A DNA stretch of 64,000 nt, taken from NCBI GenBank assembly GCA_041570195.1, contig JBFFWQ010000019.1, positions 1 through 64,000 on the forward strand, in the 5' to 3' direction. Made by a program: the position numbers and the translations under genes. Source of the stretch: UBA11865 sp041570195. Its GTDB lineage: Bacteria > Chloroflexota > Anaerolineae > Promineifilales > Promineifilaceae. Positions 15,889-23,357 of this stretch are shown piece by piece. The notes under the pieces were generated by a model, which did no database searches, had not been told where the DNA came from, and saw only the letters and a program-made list of their open reading frames with translations. Position 1 is the stretch's first letter. Every line of letters starts with the position of its first letter.

Positions 15889-17232
15889 CTACGGCCGATA
15901 TGATTCAGGGTCTACTGGGGCGCGGTCGGGCGGTAACGGGATGGCGAAGTACGTGCCTTGCGAGTATTCCGCCACTGGGGCGATCAATTTCTGTGCTTGA
16001 TCGGCGATATCGCCGAATCCGATGCCCAAATACCAGATAGCGGCGCCTTTGACTTCAGGATAGGCTGCGTACATGGCGGCCGCCCAGTCGATATCCCGCA
16101 GCGCTTGCTCAACTGAGGGGATATCTTGATATTCCCAACCCCATTCGGTGATTAGCACCGTCGGCCGCGGCAAACCGAGTTGATCGGTCACCTGGTACAG
16201 CAGTAAAAAACGGCCGAGTTTAAAAGGATATTGATCGGCGATATCGTCGATCGAAAAACTGTACTCGTGGAGGGCGATGGCCAGCCGGTCAGGGTTGGCC
16301 GCCGCCAGGCGCAGAAAGGCCGACATCGACGGCGCTTGCCAATCGGTCGCCTCTGGTTCGCCCGACGACCATCCAAAGGCCGCCCAACGGAAGCCGTCAG
16401 CCATCGCCAATCGAGCCGTCTCCAAGGCGAAACTACCTAGCCACTCGGATCGACCCTTATCTACTTCGTTGAGGGTCTCTAGCCATACCAGGCTTGGATC
16501 CAGCTCGGACGGAAAGGCTTCCATATGCAGTTGCCAATGCTGGCGCGCCGCTTCCTCGGGTGGTAGATCGTAGTTGGGGGTATCATACTCGTTGCCGCTG
16601 CGCCGGAAGACCAAGATGTGTGGCGTGTCGCTGTCTCTGACGATCTGCTGCGCTTCCAACAACGGTCCAGCATCGTCGACGCTTTTCACGAAGAAGGGCA
16701 CACCGGTCGCATCCAGCCGGCCCATCCATTCGCCTAGCCCGGTGCGGTTTCCGCCTATACCGGCATGAAAGCCGATCTTGGCGAAGCCCAGGTCCTGACC
16801 TTGGGCCTGTAATTGGGCTCGAACGGCCCTGAAGTCAATGGTCGGCGTGGGCGTCTCAGTTGGCTTACGTGTCGGCGTGGGCGCAGGTGCTACTGGCTTC
16901 TCAATCAGGGGCAAGTATGCTTCCACAGGATAGTTGGCAACGGTCGTCCCAGAATCACCGGGCCGCGGCGTACGGGTCGGCGTGGGTGTGCCAGAAACCG
17001 GGTACGGGTCAGGCGCCCGCGTTTCGACCGAGGGTGGATAGGCCGCCTCCGTGGCCATCTCGGGCCGCACCGACTGTTCTGGGGAAGCTTCGACGATAGT
17101 GGTGGTCCCTGTTGGTTCCTCGTCGCCGTCGGCCGGATCCTGACAGGCTGAGACAAGGACTAGAAACACCAGCAGCGGCAGGATAAACCACCATCGATGG
17201 CGGGTCAAAGGGTGATTATGGTCAACGGACAT
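15889..17232 (-). CDS. Lipoprotein with a glycoside hydrolase clan A-like barrel
   Basis: 447 residues from the ATG at 17232; other in-frame ATGs up to 17304 would only lengthen the signal. Lipobox LVSAC gives Cys30 as the lipidation site. Residues about 35-132 are a low-complexity, Pro/Thr-rich spacer with repeated TPTP units. Residues about 147-430 look like a TIM barrel of the GH-A type. Glu256 in LETLNEVDKG fits the acid/base position (Asn-Glu) and Glu363 in LITEWGWEY fits the nucleophile at a strand end. It would be a cell-surface enzyme acting on polysaccharide, with the spacer holding it away from the membrane. The exact family and substrate are not assignable by eye. Confidence 0.75.
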   Translation of the reverse strand: MSVDHNHPLTRHRWWFILPLLVFLVLVSACQDPADGDEEPTGTTTIVEASPEQSVRPEMATEAAYPPSVETRAPDPYPVSGTPTPTRTPRPGDSGTTVANYPVEAYLPLIEKPVAPAPTPTRKPTETPTPTIDFRAVRAQLQAQGQDLGFAKIGFHAGIGGNRTGLGEWMGRLDATGVPFFVKSVDDAGPLLEAQQIVRDSDTPHILVFRRSGNEYDTPNYDLPPEEAARQHWQLHMEAFPSELDPSLVWLETLNEVDKGRSEWLGSFALETARLAMADGFRWAAFGWSSGEPEATDWQAPSMSAFLRLAAANPDRLAIALHEYSFSIDDIADQYPFKLGRFLLLYQVTDQLGLPRPTVLITEWGWEYQDIPSVEQALRDIDWAAAMYAAYPEVKGAAIWYLGIGFGDIADQAQKLIAPVAEYSQGTYFAIPLPPDRAPVDPESYRP

Positions 17233-17340
17233 CGGGCATTGCTTCATTTGGCTTGGTAGGCTAAGGATTGTAAAGCGGCTGGCATGAAAAGGGGTTGAGA
17301 CCATCTTGCCTTCGGTCGGGTTTCGACGCAGGCCAGGCGG

Positions 17341-18444
17341 CTAACCGACCTCCATCAACTCTCTGTTGAGAGAGGTCAGCGATTGAGCACCGTCGCCGGT
17401 GATGACGACGTCATCTTCAATGCGGACGCCCGCCTGGCCAGGCAGATAAATGCCCGGCTCGACGGTGAAGACGGTGCCGGGCGCCAGCGGCTCGCGATTG
17501 CTTTCCATGATATATGGCGGCTCGTGAACCTCCAGGCCCAGGCCATGCCCGGTGCGGTGAATGAAATAATCGCCGTAGCCGGCCTTGTTTATGACGCCCC
17601 GCGCAGCACGATCGATGTCCCGACCGGTTGCCCCCGGCCGGACGGCCGCTCGTCCGGCCTCATTGGCCTGGCGCACGACGTCATGCACACGCTTGAACTC
17701 GCGACTGACCTCGCCCACGGCAAAGGTGCGGGTGATGTCGGACGGATAGTCGTTAAAGATCGCCCCCCAGTCGATCACCATCAGGTCGCCGGCTTGAATC
17801 GGCCGGTCTGAGGGTACCGCGTGTGGCATGGCGCCATTGGGGCCTGCTTGCACGATTGGTCCAAAAGGATTGCCCTGGCTGCCGGCCTCCATCAGCTCTT
17901 GCGACAGCATAGCAGCGATCTGTTTTTCCGTCTGCCCGATTTGCAGGCGCGGTATTAATCTCTCCAGGCCCAGTTCGGCTATGGTGACGGCTTGCTGCAT
18001 GGCGGCGACTTCATCCTTGTCCTTGGTCAGGCGCAAAGCGCTCATAATTGGCTCGGCATGGGCCGTAGTCAGGCCGGGAGCGTAGCGACTCAGCAACTCC
18101 ATCTCCAGTACGCGCATGTGCAGCGCCTCGACGCCCAGCAAATAGTCGGACAATTCGAGGTGGGCGCAAGCCTGCTGGAAGGCGCCGGTATAGCCTTGGT
18201 CGTCGTACCATTGGAAGATGCGATCCTCGATTAAGCCGACATTGCGGGCCTTCTGCGCTTCGAGCGCAGGGATAATGATGGCCGGATCATCATCGGCCGG
18301 GATAAACAGTAAGATCGGCCGTTCACTGACATGGACGTGAATGCCGCTCAAATAAAGCATGTTTGGTCCGGGCATCAGGACAATCCCGTCCAATCCGTGT
18401 TCCAGGACTACTTCGGTCAGTCGCTCAAGTCGATCAACGTTCAT
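17341..18444 (-). CDS. M24 family metallopeptidase (Xaa-Pro aminopeptidase type)
   Basis: 367 residues, typical for short Xaa-Pro dipeptidase or aminopeptidase P-like enzymes. An N-terminal creatinase-like domain (about 1-135) precedes the pita-bread catalytic domain. All five metal ligands are visible: Asp225 in VIDWGA, Asp236 in PSDITRTF, His300 in RTGHGLGLEVHE, Glu329 in TVEPGIY and Glu343 in RIEDDV. It removes N-terminal residues next to proline, using two Mn or Co ions, in the cytoplasm. AAGGA lies 6 nt before the ATG. It follows the biotin carrier gene by 59 nt in the same operon. Confidence 0.93.
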   Translation of the reverse strand: MNVDRLERLTEVVLEHGLDGIVLMPGPNMLYLSGIHVHVSERPILLFIPADDDPAIIIPALEAQKARNVGLIEDRIFQWYDDQGYTGAFQQACAHLELSDYLLGVEALHMRVLEMELLSRYAPGLTTAHAEPIMSALRLTKDKDEVAAMQQAVTIAELGLERLIPRLQIGQTEKQIAAMLSQELMEAGSQGNPFGPIVQAGPNGAMPHAVPSDRPIQAGDLMVIDWGAIFNDYPSDITRTFAVGEVSREFKRVHDVVRQANEAGRAAVRPGATGRDIDRAARGVINKAGYGDYFIHRTGHGLGLEVHEPPYIMESNREPLAPGTVFTVEPGIYLPGQAGVRIEDDVVITGDGAQSLTSLNRELMEVG

Positions 18445-18503
18445 GACTCGTCCTTTTCTATGAGCTGCCGGTCAGCGCCTTCGGCATGGCGCCAGCGCCG
18501 CGG

Positions 18504-19016
18504 CTAACCCTCCTCGATTTCCACCAATTGTACGCCGGACCCGACGGCCTGGCCTGCTTCACAGTTTATGGCGGTGATCACCCCATTGCATGGGGCCTCT
18601 ATAGGCAGAATCATCTTCATTGACTCAAGTAGAATGAGCCTGTCGCCTCTGGTCACTCGGTCGCCAACTTCTACCAGAATCTCGGAGACAACGGCTGGGA
18701 TAGAGGCCGACAGCGAAGCCGCAAGTGCATCAGGCGGCCCGGCCGCCCCTTCTCGCAACCGTTGATAATATACGAGCCGACCGTTCGACCAGAGCTGGCG
18801 GTTGTCGCCATCACGGTGGCCGGCAGCGCGAATGCGCTTGCGACTGACAAATTCGTCCGGGCCTTGCTCCTCGACTTCCAATACAAAATGAGCCCCTTCG
18901 GTATGAATGATGCGAGCGTTAAAGGTTTGCCCATCGTAGCTGATCGTCAGGCGATCGCCCTGGCGAACCACCTCGATCTCTTTCTCCTGGTCATTCAGGC
19001 GAACCTTGAAGCGCAT
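18504..19016 (-). CDS. Biotin carboxyl carrier-like protein
   Basis: 170 residues. An N-terminal beta-rich region (about 1-95) is followed by an Ala/Pro linker and a biotinyl domain (about 102-168). The biotin-accepting lysine is Lys134 in ESMKMILPIEAP, close to the canonical AMKM with Ser in place of Ala. The arrangement matches carrier parts of acyl-CoA carboxylases such as acetyl- or propionyl-CoA carboxylase, where the N-terminal part docks on the carboxyltransferase. No biotin carboxylase or carboxyltransferase gene is in the window, so its partner is encoded elsewhere. It sits between the NfeD-type protease gene and the M24 peptidase gene. Confidence 0.88.
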   Translation of the reverse strand: MRFKVRLNDQEKEIEVVRQGDRLTISYDGQTFNARIIHTEGAHFVLEVEEQGPDEFVSRKRIRAAGHRDGDNRQLWSNGRLVYYQRLREGAAGPPDALAASLSASIPAVVSEILVEVGDRVTRGDRLILLESMKMILPIEAPCNGVITAINCEAGQAVGSGVQLVEIEEG

Positions 19017-19088
19017 CGTTGATCTGTACCTAAAGCTAATCGGCTACCCTGTTTGGCATAGCCCGTTGGCTGAAGTGATTGGTCAAGC

Positions 19089-20447
19089 CTATTGGCTTAC
19101 CTTCTGCACCCGCAATGTGAAGCCGTCGACACCCTTGACGATGACTTGCTCGCCGCGGTCGATTTCCTCATCAGCAACCGCCCGCCACAACTCGCCATTG
19201 ATCAAAACAGTGCCCTGATTCTGGCCAGCTTCAACTTTTTTGCCAGGCGCCAACGCAACCCGTACCGGGCCCACGGTTCCGACCAGCGCCTCGTCGCCGA
19301 TCATGGGCTGCTTGGTCTGAGCTTGCAGCGCCTTGGCGGCGATAAATAGGAAGAAAGCCGAGGCAAAGACGGTAATGCCGATCGCGCCCGCCAGCGAAAT
19401 ACGGGCAAACTGAGGCGTGCCGGGCGAGTTGAATAAGACCAACAAGCCGGCCAGAAAGGTGATCACCCCAGCAATGGCCAATACGCCGGTGGTCGGGGTT
19501 TTGACCTCCAGAATGAATAGCGCAAAGGCCAGCACGAGCAATCCCAGGCCCAGCCAGTTGGCCGGGAGCGTGCCCAGACCGTACAAACCCAGCGCCAGGC
19601 AGACAAAGCCGATGAAGCCGGCAACCCAACCGCCCGGATTGGAGAGCTCGATCAATATGGCTTGCACGCCAATCGTCAACAGAAGGCCGATGAGCAAGGG
19701 GTTGGAAAGGGCGTGAAGGATTTGCTCCACGGCGCTCAGTTCGCTTTCTTCTTGCGCGACGCCGGCCGTCTGCAAAGTAACCGCCTGGCCGTTGACCTCG
19801 ACCGTAAGGCCGTCTAGCTGGGCCAGCAGATCGTCCAGGTCCCCGGCCACGGCATCGATCAAGCCGGCCTCAAGCGCCTCGTCGGCGGTGACGGCTTTGG
19901 CGTCGTCAATCATCGCCTCGGCCAACTCGACGGCCGTATCACCGCGACGGGTCGTCAGGTTGCGCATAGTGGCTTTCAAATCCTCGGTCAGCTTCTGGTA
20001 TAGCGTTTCCCCAATGTCTGCCCCAGAGCCGTCGACCGGTGAGGCGGCGCCGATGACAGTTTCTGGGGCCATGCCGGCCGCGTGACCAGCCAGGGTTATG
20101 AGGCTACCGGCCGAGGCTGCCTGGGCGCCGGCCGGGCCAACAAAGACTATGATCGGAACCTCGGCATTGCGAAAGGACTGGACGATCTCCTGAGTGACGT
20201 CGACGGCGCCGCCCGGTGTGTCCAAGACAATCGCCAGCGCCTGGGCGTCGTTTTGCTCGGCCTGAGCGATAGATCGTTCAAAATAACTGGCCATCGTGGG
20301 CGTCACCGGGCCAGTGATTTTTGCTACCACCACGGAAGTCCCCTGGGCGCCAACCGGGGCCACGACGACCCAAGTCGCCAGCAATAGGAGTATGGTAGCC
20401 AGTACGGCTCTTGAATTCGAATAGCCTACTTTGGCTGGTGGCGTCAT
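19089..20447 (-). CDS. NfeD-family membrane serine protease (ClpP-class)
   Basis: 452 residues from the ATG at 20447, with AGGT about 8 nt upstream; an ATG six codons earlier (20465) is possible. Order: signal segment (about 13-34), ClpP/crotonase-like protease domain (about 38-215) with DTPGGAVD and the nucleophile Ser112 in AQAASAGS, Lys152 as a likely general base, then four to five hydrophobic helices (about 235-375) and a soluble NfeD OB-fold domain at the C-terminus. This is the long NfeD1b form, which cleaves hydrophobic membrane proteins such as stomatins. No stomatin/SPFH gene lies beside it here. It heads a - strand operon. Confidence 0.92.
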   Translation of the reverse strand: MTPPAKVGYSNSRAVLATILLLLATWVVVAPVGAQGTSVVVAKITGPVTPTMASYFERSIAQAEQNDAQALAIVLDTPGGAVDVTQEIVQSFRNAEVPIIVFVGPAGAQAASAGSLITLAGHAAGMAPETVIGAASPVDGSGADIGETLYQKLTEDLKATMRNLTTRRGDTAVELAEAMIDDAKAVTADEALEAGLIDAVAGDLDDLLAQLDGLTVEVNGQAVTLQTAGVAQEESELSAVEQILHALSNPLLIGLLLTIGVQAILIELSNPGGWVAGFIGFVCLALGLYGLGTLPANWLGLGLLVLAFALFILEVKTPTTGVLAIAGVITFLAGLLVLFNSPGTPQFARISLAGAIGITVFASAFFLFIAAKALQAQTKQPMIGDEALVGTVGPVRVALAPGKKVEAGQNQGTVLINGELWRAVADEEIDRGEQVIVKGVDGFTLRVQKVSQ

Positions 20448-20531
20448 TTCTCTACCTATCAGCATTTGCCTGCACCGCTCCCCAGCGATTATCAGCGTTT
20501 CTCAAGTGGGGTAAATCACCACCTGGCAATT

Positions 20532-20560
20532 ATGATACGGTATGGCCTTAGCCCAGACAA
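20532..20560 (-). promoter_or_regulatory. Promoter of the NfeD-biotin carrier-M24 operon
   Basis: On the - strand: TTGTCT (20555-20560), 17-nt spacer, TATCAT (20532-20537). About 85 nt before the NfeD start. The rest of the 190-nt gap is AGCTGAC-rich repeat-like sequence. Confidence 0.6.
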
Positions 20561-20653
20561 GCGCATTCGATGACCTCTAATCTGGCCGGAAATTGCTTGC
20601 AGCTTGATTCGCCATAGCTGACGAGCAGCTGACAAGCTAGATGACGAGCCTGA

Positions 20654-21613
20654 CTAGCCGGCCAGATAGGCAGTGAAGAACGTTTCGACGACCTCTGGGT
20701 TGTCGATCACGTATTGGTAGCCGCCGAAGCGCCCGGTTGATTCAACGAAGAGCGGCTCGACCGGGCTGGGCGATGCGGCGACCATGGCGGCGACGTTCTC
20801 GGCGCTGCCCCAATTATCGCCCTTTCCCTGGACAAACAGGACTGGCGTGTCGCCGCTGCCCGCGGCGGCGAATATCGGCTCCACGGCCGAAAGCGGGAGC
20901 CCGCCGGCCAGCTGATAGACGAATTCGGCCAGGGGTAAAATCAGCCTGGCCAGCGGTCCAGTCACTAACGCGCTGTAGCGGCTTGAGAAAACGGTGGGGC
21001 TTGTCGGCTGTACGGCGATTGCTGCCCCTATCTGGTTCGTTCTAGGCAGGGCAAAGAGGGTCGTATTAGCGCCCATGGAGAAGCCGATGACGCCTAGCCG
21101 CCGGGCATCGACATCATCTCGGTCGGCCGCGTAGTCAAGTGCGCCTAGCAGATCATCGGCCTCTTGCAGGCCGAATGTGACCGGGGCCGAGGCCGCGCTT
21201 TGACCGTGATTGCGCAAGTCAAACATGAGCAAGTGGAAACCGCGACGATGCATTGCCAGGGCCAGGTGAATGAGTTGAACCGGCGCACTGCCGGGTAGAT
21301 CGGTTAGGATGTTTTCAGCCGCCGTTCCCAGCCGATTCCACGGCCAGCCATGAACAAGCAGTAAAGTAGCTTTGGGCTGCTGCCCGTTGACCAATTTGGC
21401 CGGGATAAACCAGCCGGAAAGGCGCAGGCCGTCCCGAGCCGGGAATTGCACGTCTTCAAACGGCATGCCCAATTCATCCGGCGTCGCCCATAGCCGCTGA
21501 CGAGGTGGGCTGATTATCATTCGGACAAAATAGGCGGCGATAAAGGTTGTCATGCCGACGATGACACCCAATATTAGCAAGAAGAGACGTATAACGCGGC
21601 GAAATGGTACCAT
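20654..21613 (-). CDS. Alpha/beta hydrolase with membrane anchor, atypical triad
   Basis: 319 residues. A hydrophobic N-terminal helix (about 8-33) anchors it. The fold is that of peptidase S9/acyl-esterase-like alpha/beta hydrolases: LLVHGWPWN at about 85-93 for the oxyanion hole, MFDLRNHG at 130-137, Ser179 in GFSMGA and Asp266 in QGKGDNWG. The C-terminal position that normally carries the catalytic His reads ESTGRFGGYQYV with no His. The only histidines are in the N-terminal half. Either another residue serves or the protein has lost hydrolysis. The start ATG has GGAGGG about 8 nt upstream. Substrate unknown. Confidence 0.85.
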   Translation of the reverse strand: MVPFRRVIRLFLLILGVIVGMTTFIAAYFVRMIISPPRQRLWATPDELGMPFEDVQFPARDGLRLSGWFIPAKLVNGQQPKATLLLVHGWPWNRLGTAAENILTDLPGSAPVQLIHLALAMHRRGFHLLMFDLRNHGQSAASAPVTFGLQEADDLLGALDYAADRDDVDARRLGVIGFSMGANTTLFALPRTNQIGAAIAVQPTSPTVFSSRYSALVTGPLARLILPLAEFVYQLAGGLPLSAVEPIFAAAGSGDTPVLFVQGKGDNWGSAENVAAMVAASPSPVEPLFVESTGRFGGYQYVIDNPEVVETFFTAYLAG

Positions 21614-21744
21614 TGTTCACCCTCCTGCGATTCTTGCCGACACCACGAGCGGAGCGGGTCAACCAACGTAATTATACTGGAAAGCGATCTAGAGATACCA
21701 GGCTCCGAACCTAAGATGGCCAAAATTGTATAGCAATCGTCAGT

Positions 21745-21786
21745 TATGCGTAGCGCAGTATGCGTAGCGCAGTATGCGTAGCGCAC
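21745..21786. repeat. Three tandem copies of a 14-bp unit
   Basis: TATGCGTAGCGCAG at 21745-21758 and 21759-21772, and a third copy differing at its last base at 21773-21786. The array touches the stop codon of the EthD gene. A minisatellite prone to copy-number change; it could also pair with itself through the GCGTAGCGC core. Confidence 0.9.
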
Positions 21787-22112
21787 TATTGCGTATCGCC
21801 GGCCGCCTCTTCGAAGGAATCGCAGTAGAACCAGGTGACTAGCCGGGCCTCTGACCACTCTTTTAGGGCGGCCATCATCTCAGCGCCAGCCTCACTGCCC
21901 AGAGCTTGGAAGAAACGCTCGGACGACTCGAAATATAGCTCATACATCAAGTGGAAACGGGACGGTCCGCCCGGTTTGCCGGTGACGCGGCTTACTTCGC
22001 TTTTGAGCAAGCCCGGCAGTCGCTCGGCAAGAGGCAAATGAGTCGACGAGAAGAAGGATTCCAGGGCGCTCTCGTCATCGACGCGGCGGTAGATGGTTAC
22101 GAACTTAAACAC
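21786..22112 (-). CDS. EthD-domain protein
   Basis: 108 residues from a GTG start with CAGGAG 6 nt upstream. It is a small dimeric alpha+beta barrel of the EthD type: N-terminal strand KFVTIYRR, a helix with FFSSTHLPLAERLPGLL, then HLMYELYFESSERFFQAL and the closing strand. The His in THLPLAERLPG matches the position conserved in EthD proteins. EthD relatives take part in ether and polyketide degradation or act as small monooxygenase-like barrels; this one has no partner gene next to it. It ends in the 14-bp tandem repeat. Confidence 0.8.
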   Translation of the reverse strand: MFKFVTIYRRVDDESALESFFSSTHLPLAERLPGLLKSEVSRVTGKPGGPSRFHLMYELYFESSERFFQALGSEAGAEMMAALKEWSEARLVTWFYCDSFEEAAGDTQ

Positions 22113-22337
22113 GATGCGCTCCTGAAATGTCCTTTTCTGAGGCTCGAGAAAGAATCAAGCAAGCCGGCCACGGGAGCTGTCAGCATCTTTTCGGCTGAAG
22201 TCTAAGGCCTCGCTCATATTTCCAACCAGCATTTTGCGATGCTGAGCAACTATTGTAAGCTTTTGAGGCGTTGACTGCCAACCAGAGGTGGAATGGGGCA
22301 CTTTGGGGGCAGTTTGGTGACTTAGAAGCGCCTGGGC

Positions 22338-22365
22338 TTGCAATCGGAAATTGCTTTGTTATAAT
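22338..22365 (+). promoter_or_regulatory. Promoter of the two-TM membrane protein gene
   Basis: TTGCAA (22338-22343), 16-nt spacer, perfect TATAAT (22360-22365), in an AT-rich stretch about 42 nt before the proposed start. Best -10 match in the window. Positions 22113-22337 hold no supported gene. Confidence 0.65.
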
Positions 22366-22406
22366 TTTCACACTTCTATCTCTCGGGAAGAGTTTCTGGA
22401 TATATT

Positions 22407-23219
22407 TTGATAGAATCTTTGTCAGGCACAATCATTCCATGGCTCGTCGGTGGGCTTTTGTTGCTTACCGGCTTGACGTTTTCGGTAACGCTCAAGTCAT
22501 GGCATGCAGCTAAGCGTTCCCCCTTTTTCTTCTTGCGTGTTCAGGCAGGTCGAAGGATGCAACGCTACCTGCTGGCCAGCCTGGTGCTTCTCTTGGTGAC
22601 CATCATCATAAGCGCCTATGCCTGGCAAACTCCCCAAGCCTCGCTGCCCCAACACGCGCGCCTGAACCATGCTAAGCCCTCCCCGGCCGGCGTCGTGGCC
22701 GAAAATGAGTCACTACTTCTGGCTGAGTCGTCGCCGACGGCAGTAGAAATCAGCCTATCGCCGACCACGAACGGCGTTGCAGGAATCACGCCGGAACTGA
22801 GCGACTCGTTGCTTAAACCCGCGCTACCCGAGCCATTCAATCAACTTGAACCGACGGCCGAGTTGCAGCCAGACACGACCATCGGCGACATTTCATTCTC
22901 TACCGAGATCAGCGATGATTACCAGGCGCTGGTTGCCGGCCGGCGCTTCGGCAAAGGCTTCTTTACGCTTTATGCCACTTTTGATTATGACGGATTGGCC
23001 GACGGCATGACCTGGTCATGGGTGTGGCGGCATAACAACCGGGTTATTGACGGCGGCAACCAGTTGTGGTCCTATGGCAAGGATGGTCCTGGTTACGTCT
23101 ATTTCCAGCCCGAGGAAGGGTTCCAGTTGGGCGAGTATTCGCTTGAGGTTTGGGTTAATGACGCAATGATGGCTCAGTCCAACTTCATGGTAGTTGACGG
23201 GATCGCGGCCAGCAACTAA
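22407..23219 (+). CDS. Two-TM membrane protein with an extracytoplasmic beta domain
   Basis: Up to 270 residues. The start is unsure: a TTG at 22407 fits the promoter spacing, while ATG 22557 would remove the first helix. Helices at about 9-31 and 52-72 are joined by a basic loop (about 30-51), so the loop should lie in the cytoplasm and the C-terminus outside. Residues 75-150 are a Pro/Ser/Thr-rich stalk. Residues about 155-265 are an all-beta domain with many Trp/Tyr (MTWSWVWRHNNRVIDGG, then GEYSLEVWVND), like Ig-like carbohydrate-binding or adhesion folds. No family is recognised. A strong terminator follows. Confidence 0.7.
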   Translation: MIESLSGTIIPWLVGGLLLLTGLTFSVTLKSWHAAKRSPFFFLRVQAGRRMQRYLLASLVLLLVTIIISAYAWQTPQASLPQHARLNHAKPSPAGVVAENESLLLAESSPTAVEISLSPTTNGVAGITPELSDSLLKPALPEPFNQLEPTAELQPDTTIGDISFSTEISDDYQALVAGRRFGKGFFTLYATFDYDGLADGMTWSWVWRHNNRVIDGGNQLWSYGKDGPGYVYFQPEEGFQLGEYSLEVWVNDAMMAQSNFMVVDGIAASN

Positions 23220-23250
23220 CGGTTAGAGTGTCTCCTGGTATCACCAAGCG

Positions 23251-23273
23251 GCCCGGCATTGCCGGGCTTTTTT
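23251..23273 (+). terminator. Rho-independent terminator
   Basis: 7-bp GC stem (GCCCGGC with GCCGGGC), 3-nt loop and a T6 tract at 23268-23273, 31 nt after the upstream stop codon. Confidence 0.92.
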
Positions 23274-23357
23274 GTTGCTTAAGAGCCTCTAGATATCGTG
23301 TATGAGATCGGCTGCCGCCGAATCTCGACTTGCTCACTTCGTCTTTTTGCCCGCTAC

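Noticed and set aside
21745..21786. CRISPR array
   Set aside because: Units are 14 bp and directly adjacent with no spacers; no cas genes nearby.
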